From positions 1-64,000 of the forward strand of contig CAVUBM010000090.1 in the NCBI GenBank assembly GCA_963739645.1: a stretch of DNA of 64,000 bases, in the 5' to 3' direction. The translations under genes and the position numbers were made by a program. Of the stretch, positions 60,633 to 64,000 are shown in pieces. The notes beneath the pieces are model-generated. The model searched no databases. It had not been told where the DNA came from and worked only from the letters and a program-made list of their open reading frames with translations. The first letter of the stretch is position 1. Each line of letters begins with the position of its first letter. Origin of the DNA: JASHPR01 sp963739645 (GTDB lineage: Bacteria; Actinomycetota; Actinomycetes; Streptosporangiales; Streptosporangiaceae).

Positions 60633-60863
60633 ATGGCCGGACGGTGGAGTGATCTCAGTCCCCGCAACCGCAAGCTGATCATCGCGGGCGCAGTGGTCGA
60701 AGCCGGCCTTAAGGCGGCGGTGCTCCTCGATCTCAAGCGCCGGCCGGCCAGCCAGGTCCGGGGCTCGAAGCGGATGTGGGCGGCGGCGATGCTCATTAAC
60801 TCAGCCGGGGTCCTGCCGCTGGCCTACTTCACGGTCGGGCGGCGGCGGTCGGCTGCCGCCTAG
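60633..60863 (+). CDS. Small two-helix membrane protein
   Basis: 76 residues starting MAGRWSDLSPRNRKL, with GGAGGAG four bases before the ATG. Two hydrophobic segments (LIIAGAVVEAGLKAAVLLDL and MWAAAMLINSAGVLPLAYFTVG) flank a basic loop, similar to short actinobacterial proteins annotated as DUF5652 or PLD N-terminal-like. Function unknown. Convergent with the kinase-LLM gene. Confidence 0.65.
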   Translation: MAGRWSDLSPRNRKLIIAGAVVEAGLKAAVLLDLKRRPASQVRGSKRMWAAAMLINSAGVLPLAYFTVGRRRSAAA

Positions 60864-60867
60864 GGCC

Positions 60868-62364
60868 TCAGGCGAAGGCCGCCGCCACCGGGGCCAGGCG
60901 CAGCACGTCGTCCGGGTCGGCCAGGTCAGGCAGGGCGACGAATACCGTGGTGACCCCGCGCTCGGCTAGCAGCCGGTAGCGGCCGATGTGGTCGTCGGCG
61001 GTGCCAGCGTGATGCTGCCGCGCGTAGGCGGCGGCGGTCGCGCGGCCGCGCAGGCGCTCCACGATTGACGCAGCCTGCTCGCGATCGTGGCCGATGACCG
61101 GTACGTCGAGCACGGTGACCTCGACCTCCGCGGGATCCCGGCCGGCCTCCACGCAGTGCTGGCGCAGGACCGCCAGCTTCCGGTCGAGCGTGGCGAGATC
61201 CGAGGGCAGGTTGCATCCGTCGCCGAGCCGGGCCGCGATCCGCAGCGTCCGCTTCTCACCGGAGCCGCCGACGATCACCGGGATCTGGGATACCGGGCGG
61301 GGGTAGCAGGTCGTCTCCGGCAGCGAGATCCGCCGACCCTGGTAGGCCTTCGTGCCGGGCTGCCAGAGGGCCCGGAGCGTCTCGATGGCCGTCTCCAGGC
61401 GGTCGAGCCGGTCGGGCGCGGGCGGGAACGGCAGCCCGAACGCCGCGTGCTCGCGTTCCCACCAGCCCGCCCCGATGCCGCAGAACGCCCGGCCGCCGCT
61501 GAGCGCGTCCAGGGTGGCCACGGTCTTGGCCAGGATCCCGGGCGCGCGGAACGTCACCGGCGTCACCAGAGAGCCCAGCCGCAGGCCGGGCTCCAGGCCC
61601 GCCAGCATCCCGAGCGTCACCCAGGGCTCAGGGATCGGCTCCCAGGCCCGGCCCACCTGCGGGATCTGAATCAGGTGATCCATCAGCGCGATCCCCTGCA
61701 GGCCCGCCCCGGCTGCGTTGCGGGCGACCGCCGCCAGCCAGGCCGCCGGCTCTCCCGTGTCCCAGCCGAAGCGCGAGACCTGCAGGATGAGGCTCATCCG
61801 TACCGGCCGCCGCCGCTGCTCGCTGGCGGCGCTTCTCGCGCCGGGCGTATGCGACGGCTCGGGATGCGCCGTGTCAGCGTCCAGGACCAGGTCCCAGCCC
61901 TCCGCCGCGACCTCCGTGACCGCGGCGCGCATCCGCCGCAGCTGGCCGTCGAGCGCCGCTGCGGGCACGGCCTGGCCGCGGGCGCGGTTGCGGCGGCGGC
62001 ACTCGGCCGGATCGGTGCGGAAGAGCACGGCGACGGCGTCCAGGCGGCTGGCCCGGGCCAGCTCCAGGTAGCCGCGGCGCCGGGCCGGCTCCAGGCCGAG
62101 CGTGTCGATGACCGTCATCAGGCCGCGGCGCAGCCGGGCCGCCACGATGTGGTCCAGCAGGGCGAACGCGTCGTCCGACGCGTCCAGGTCGTGCTCACCG
62201 CTGCCCACCACGGCCCGCAGCCGGTCGGACGAGACCACCTCCTGGAGCCGGTACCGCTCGGCGGCCCACACGGACTTGCCCGAACCGGCGGGCCCGATCA
62301 GCACCACGAGCGCAGGGTCAGGGATCGCTGTGTCCCGGCTGGCCTCGGTAGCGTCCACGGCCAT
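60868..62364 (-). CDS. P-loop kinase fused to F420-type LLM oxidoreductase
   Basis: 498 residues. Residues 18-175 are an AAA_33/polynucleotide-kinase-like P-loop domain: Walker A GPAGSGKS (24-31), SSDRLR (the substrate loop typical of Pnkp-like kinases), VIDTLGLEPARRRGYLELARASRLDAVAVLFRTDPAECRRRNRAR. From about Met190 (61797) follows a luciferase-like monooxygenase barrel: MSLILQVSRFGWDT, GIALMDHLIQIPQVGRAWEPIPEPWVTLGMLAGLEPGLRLGSLVTPVTFRAPGILAKTVATLDALSGGRAFCGIGAGWWEREHAAFG and PVIVGGSGEKRTLRIAARLGDGCNL, as in TIGR03560-type F420-dependent enzymes. One continuous frame with no break. Coupling of a kinase with a flavin/F420 redox enzyme is unusual. Confidence 0.88.
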   Translation of the reverse strand: MAVDATEASRDTAIPDPALVVLIGPAGSGKSVWAAERYRLQEVVSSDRLRAVVGSGEHDLDASDDAFALLDHIVAARLRRGLMTVIDTLGLEPARRRGYLELARASRLDAVAVLFRTDPAECRRRNRARGQAVPAAALDGQLRRMRAAVTEVAAEGWDLVLDADTAHPEPSHTPGARSAASEQRRRPVRMSLILQVSRFGWDTGEPAAWLAAVARNAAGAGLQGIALMDHLIQIPQVGRAWEPIPEPWVTLGMLAGLEPGLRLGSLVTPVTFRAPGILAKTVATLDALSGGRAFCGIGAGWWEREHAAFGLPFPPAPDRLDRLETAIETLRALWQPGTKAYQGRRISLPETTCYPRPVSQIPVIVGGSGEKRTLRIAARLGDGCNLPSDLATLDRKLAVLRQHCVEAGRDPAEVEVTVLDVPVIGHDREQAASIVERLRGRATAAAYARQHHAGTADDHIGRYRLLAERGVTTVFVALPDLADPDDVLRLAPVAAAFA

Positions 62365-62488
62365 CAGCCTGGCAGATGGCCCTCATGCTGGTCGTCCTTA
62401 CGCCGCGGCATGCCTGCGTCTCCTCTCAGGCGCAGCGCCCGAACGGCGCGCAGGCCTTCGGCTGGGTCTCGGCCATAGGATGACCGCC

Positions 62489-62836
62489 ATGACAGAACCT
62501 TCAGCCGCTGGCTTCCCTGTCACCACCGCTCTCCAGCTGCAGGGCAGGACGGTCGAGCGCGATCTCGGTGTCGCGTTCGGCCTGGTCGTGCGCAGCATGG
62601 GATTTGCCAAATCCATGGGCGCGGGCTTCAAGGCGTTGCGCCAGGGCGAGGTGTCCCAGTACACCGAGCTGCTCGAGGACAGCCGCAGGCACGCGGTCGA
62701 CCGGATGATCGACAACGCCAGGCTGCTCGGCGCCAACGCGGTCGTCGCGATGCGGTTCGACTCCTCGGAAATCGGCCAGCAGCTCACTGAGATCGTGGCC
62801 TACGGCACGGCCGTCGTCACCCGGCCCAGCGCGTGA
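62489..62836 (+). CDS. YbjQ/UPF0145-like protein
   Basis: 115 residues from MTEPSAAGFPVTTA; another ATG lies nine bases upstream, and AGGA is better placed for the second. Fold features: VTTALQLQGRTVERDLGVAFGLVVRSM, a helix with EDSRRHAVDRMIDNARLLGANAVVAMRFDSSEIGQQLTEIVAYGTAVV. This is the pattern of YbjQ (PF01906), pentameric proteins sometimes called heavy-metal binding, with no proven activity. The stop overlaps the next gene (GTGA). Confidence 0.85.
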   Translation: MTEPSAAGFPVTTALQLQGRTVERDLGVAFGLVVRSMGFAKSMGAGFKALRQGEVSQYTELLEDSRRHAVDRMIDNARLLGANAVVAMRFDSSEIGQQLTEIVAYGTAVVTRPSA

Positions 62837-63207
62837 CGAACCCCGGCAGGCCAAGGCTCCCGGCAGGAGACGCCGACCGGGAGCGCTTGGTCGCGCTGCT
62901 CCGTGAGCACTACGCCCTGGGTGGGCTGGAGCATGACGAGCTGGACCGCAGGATCGGCGTCGTACTCGCCGCCGAGTACACGGACGAAGCCGCCGCGGCC
63001 GTGGCTGATCTTCCGCAGCTAGCCGGGCCCAGGCCGGGCCAGCCGGTCAGGAAGCCGCGGCGGCGCGGCCACGCCCAGGCAGCCGCGCCCGGCGCCGGGT
63101 GGGTGCCGACCGACGAGCGGTTCCGCGACCCGACGACCCGCGCGATCATGCGAGTCTGGATCGACCCGGCTGACCAGAGCCGGCACTACGTGCCAGAGCC
63201 CGGTTAG
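62833..63207 (+). CDS. DUF1707 (SHOCT-like) protein
   Basis: 124 residues from GTG. The N-terminal block RLPAGDADRERLVALLREHYALGGLEHDELDRRIGVVLAAEYTDEAAAAVADLP is the DUF1707 domain found in many actinobacterial envelope proteins. Unlike most, it has no membrane helix; the C-terminal part is basic then ends WVPTDERFRDPTTRAIMRVWIDPADQSRHYVPEPG. Coupled to the YbjQ-like gene. It overlaps the convergent zinc-ribbon gene by four bases. Confidence 0.82.
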   Translation: MTNPGRPRLPAGDADRERLVALLREHYALGGLEHDELDRRIGVVLAAEYTDEAAAAVADLPQLAGPRPGQPVRKPRRRGHAQAAAPGAGWVPTDERFRDPTTRAIMRVWIDPADQSRHYVPEPG

Positions 63208-63893
63208 CCGTTTCGCAGCTGGGCGACCAGGGCGTCGGCCTGCTCGACGGTGAGCGTCTGGCCCAGGTTCGGCATGGGCAGCACGCGGCTGCCCCCGGCC
63301 AGGAAGATCACCTGATCGTTCAGGCAGGCGCGCAGATCCGGATGCCGCTCGGCGATCGCGATCTGCGTGCGGAGCATCTCCTCCTGCTTGGCGGCGAGGG
63401 CCGGGACGACCTTCTGCTGGTACGCGTTCTGCATCCTGCGGCCAATGAACCGCGCGGCCGCGCCTGCCGCCGCGCCCAGCACCGCGCCGGCGATGTCGTC
63501 CGCAACCGAGTCGCCGATGCCGACGTCCGAGCCGCCTGATCTGCGGCCGAAGCTGGGAAGACGGCCCTGCCAGCCGCCGGGCGGACCGGGCCGGGGCTGC
63601 TGCGCGTAGCCCGGCACCTGGTCCTCGGAGTATCCCGGCTGTGGCTGCGCCGCATACCCGGGCACTCCGCCTCCGGCCTGCGGCTGTCCGGCCCAGCCCT
63701 GCTGCGGCGGTACCGGGCCACTACCGGGCTGCGGCTGTCCTGCCCATCCCTGTTGCGGCGGTACCGGGCCGCTCCCGGGCTGCTGCCCGAGCCGGCCCCT
63801 GGCCAGCTGAGCAAGCTCCTCGATCGAATGCACAGCGGCTGGGCTGCCGCACTGCGGACACACCGCTCCCACCTGGGGGTTCGTCACGGCCAT
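63204..63893 (-). CDS. Zinc-ribbon/Pro-Gln-repeat protein of unknown function
   Basis: 229 residues. The N-terminus has half a zinc ribbon (VCPQCGSPAAVHSIEELAQLA), then a low-complexity Pro/Gln/Gly region with PGSGPVPPQQGWAGQPQ twice in tandem, then a Gly/Ala-rich segment (SVADDIAGAVLGAAAGAAARFIGRRM) and a C-terminal helical domain (VVPALAAKQEEMLRTQIAIAERHPDLRACLNDQVIFLAGGSRVLPMPNLGQTLTVEQADALVAQLRNG). The layout recalls envelope- or condensate-associated actinobacterial proteins. No enzymatic motif. Confidence 0.65.
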   Translation of the reverse strand: MAVTNPQVGAVCPQCGSPAAVHSIEELAQLARGRLGQQPGSGPVPPQQGWAGQPQPGSGPVPPQQGWAGQPQAGGGVPGYAAQPQPGYSEDQVPGYAQQPRPGPPGGWQGRLPSFGRRSGGSDVGIGDSVADDIAGAVLGAAAGAAARFIGRRMQNAYQQKVVPALAAKQEEMLRTQIAIAERHPDLRACLNDQVIFLAGGSRVLPMPNLGQTLTVEQADALVAQLRNG

Positions 63894-64000
63894 ATTGTGC
63901 CCTTCCCGCTGGCTTGCTGGGAAGACTCGGCGGATTCTAAGGCGATCTTTGTGGCCCGGTGCTGACCGGGAGCACGATCGCCGACGGGTGATCAGGGTCG

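Noticed and set aside
1..64000. tRNA, rRNA or mobile elements
   Set aside because: I looked for tRNA-like cloverleaf arms with CCA-side signals, transposase motifs and terminal inverted repeats and found none convincing; a covariance-model search would be decisive.

Overview
The window is very GC-rich DNA with dense coding on both strands, many GTG starts, frequent ATGA/GTGA gene overlaps, and actinobacterial family markers: an ECF41 sigma factor, an MmyB-type regulator, DUF1707, an F420-type LLM oxidoreductase and an encapsulin with a DyP peroxidase. It looks like a chromosomal segment of a soil actinomycete, possibly in or near Streptosporangiales. There are no rRNA or tRNA genes, CRISPR arrays or insertion sequences that I can recognise. 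No stretch longer than about 300 bases lacks a gene.

Layout. 1-6.2 kb: a two-gene thiol/selenium unit in which a thioredoxin-fold fusion protein is followed by a UGSC-family selenoprotein read through an in-frame UGA. Then come a VOC protein, a serine-ligated molybdopterin S/N-oxide reductase and an APH-fold kinase. 6.1-15.6 kb: membrane proteins and a damaged stretch holding a glycosyltransferase-like gene with two frame breaks, an MmyB regulator and an SDR both truncated at one junction, a DyP peroxidase-encapsulin nanocompartment operon with many frame breaks, a class III aminotransferase and an internally deleted phosphatase. 15.7-23.8 kb: a secreted-repeat membrane protein, an ArsR-arsenate reductase fusion divergent from chrA, nadK, an AMIN-like lipoprotein, a 2OG oxygenase, a STAS protein, ung and a cupin. 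23.8-30.3 kb: a LacI-controlled glycoside locus (GH31 enzyme, two permeases, binding protein). 30.3-37.6 kb: small genes, then an acyl-CoA degradation module (two acyl-CoA dehydrogenases, HAD, MaoC, thiolase-like protein, DUF35 protein) resembling steroid side-chain removal. 37.0-45.8 kb: TetR with a haloalkane-dehalogenase-like hydrolase, an ECF41 sigma factor with its epimerase partner, a secreted protein, an FAD monooxygenase, and a TPR-membrane protein coupled to a TPR-AAA+ ATPase. 46.0-53.5 kb: MFS/TetR, PPOX/GNAT/MocR and lon. 53.7-64 kb: an extracytoplasmic hydrolase fused to an ABC ATPase with its permease, a CAP protein, PadR-def, a quinone oxidoreductase, a P-loop kinase-LLM fusion and small proteins.

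About fourteen genes carry reading-frame breaks. Where they can be inspected, most are single-base indels in short G/C runs with otherwise conserved protein sequence, including in ung, so many are probably sequencing errors. Two events look like genuine deletions: the MmyB/SDR junction and the phosphatase.

The strongest items for follow-up are the UGSC selenoprotein with its SECIS-like hairpin, the hydrolase-ABC ATPase fusion whose predicted topology spans the membrane, the P-loop kinase-LLM fusion, the ArsR-ArsC fusion that keeps the Cys spacing of thioredoxin-coupled arsenate reductase, and the TPR/AAA+ membrane pair. Regulatory palindromes are clear at LacI, both TetR genes and MocR.
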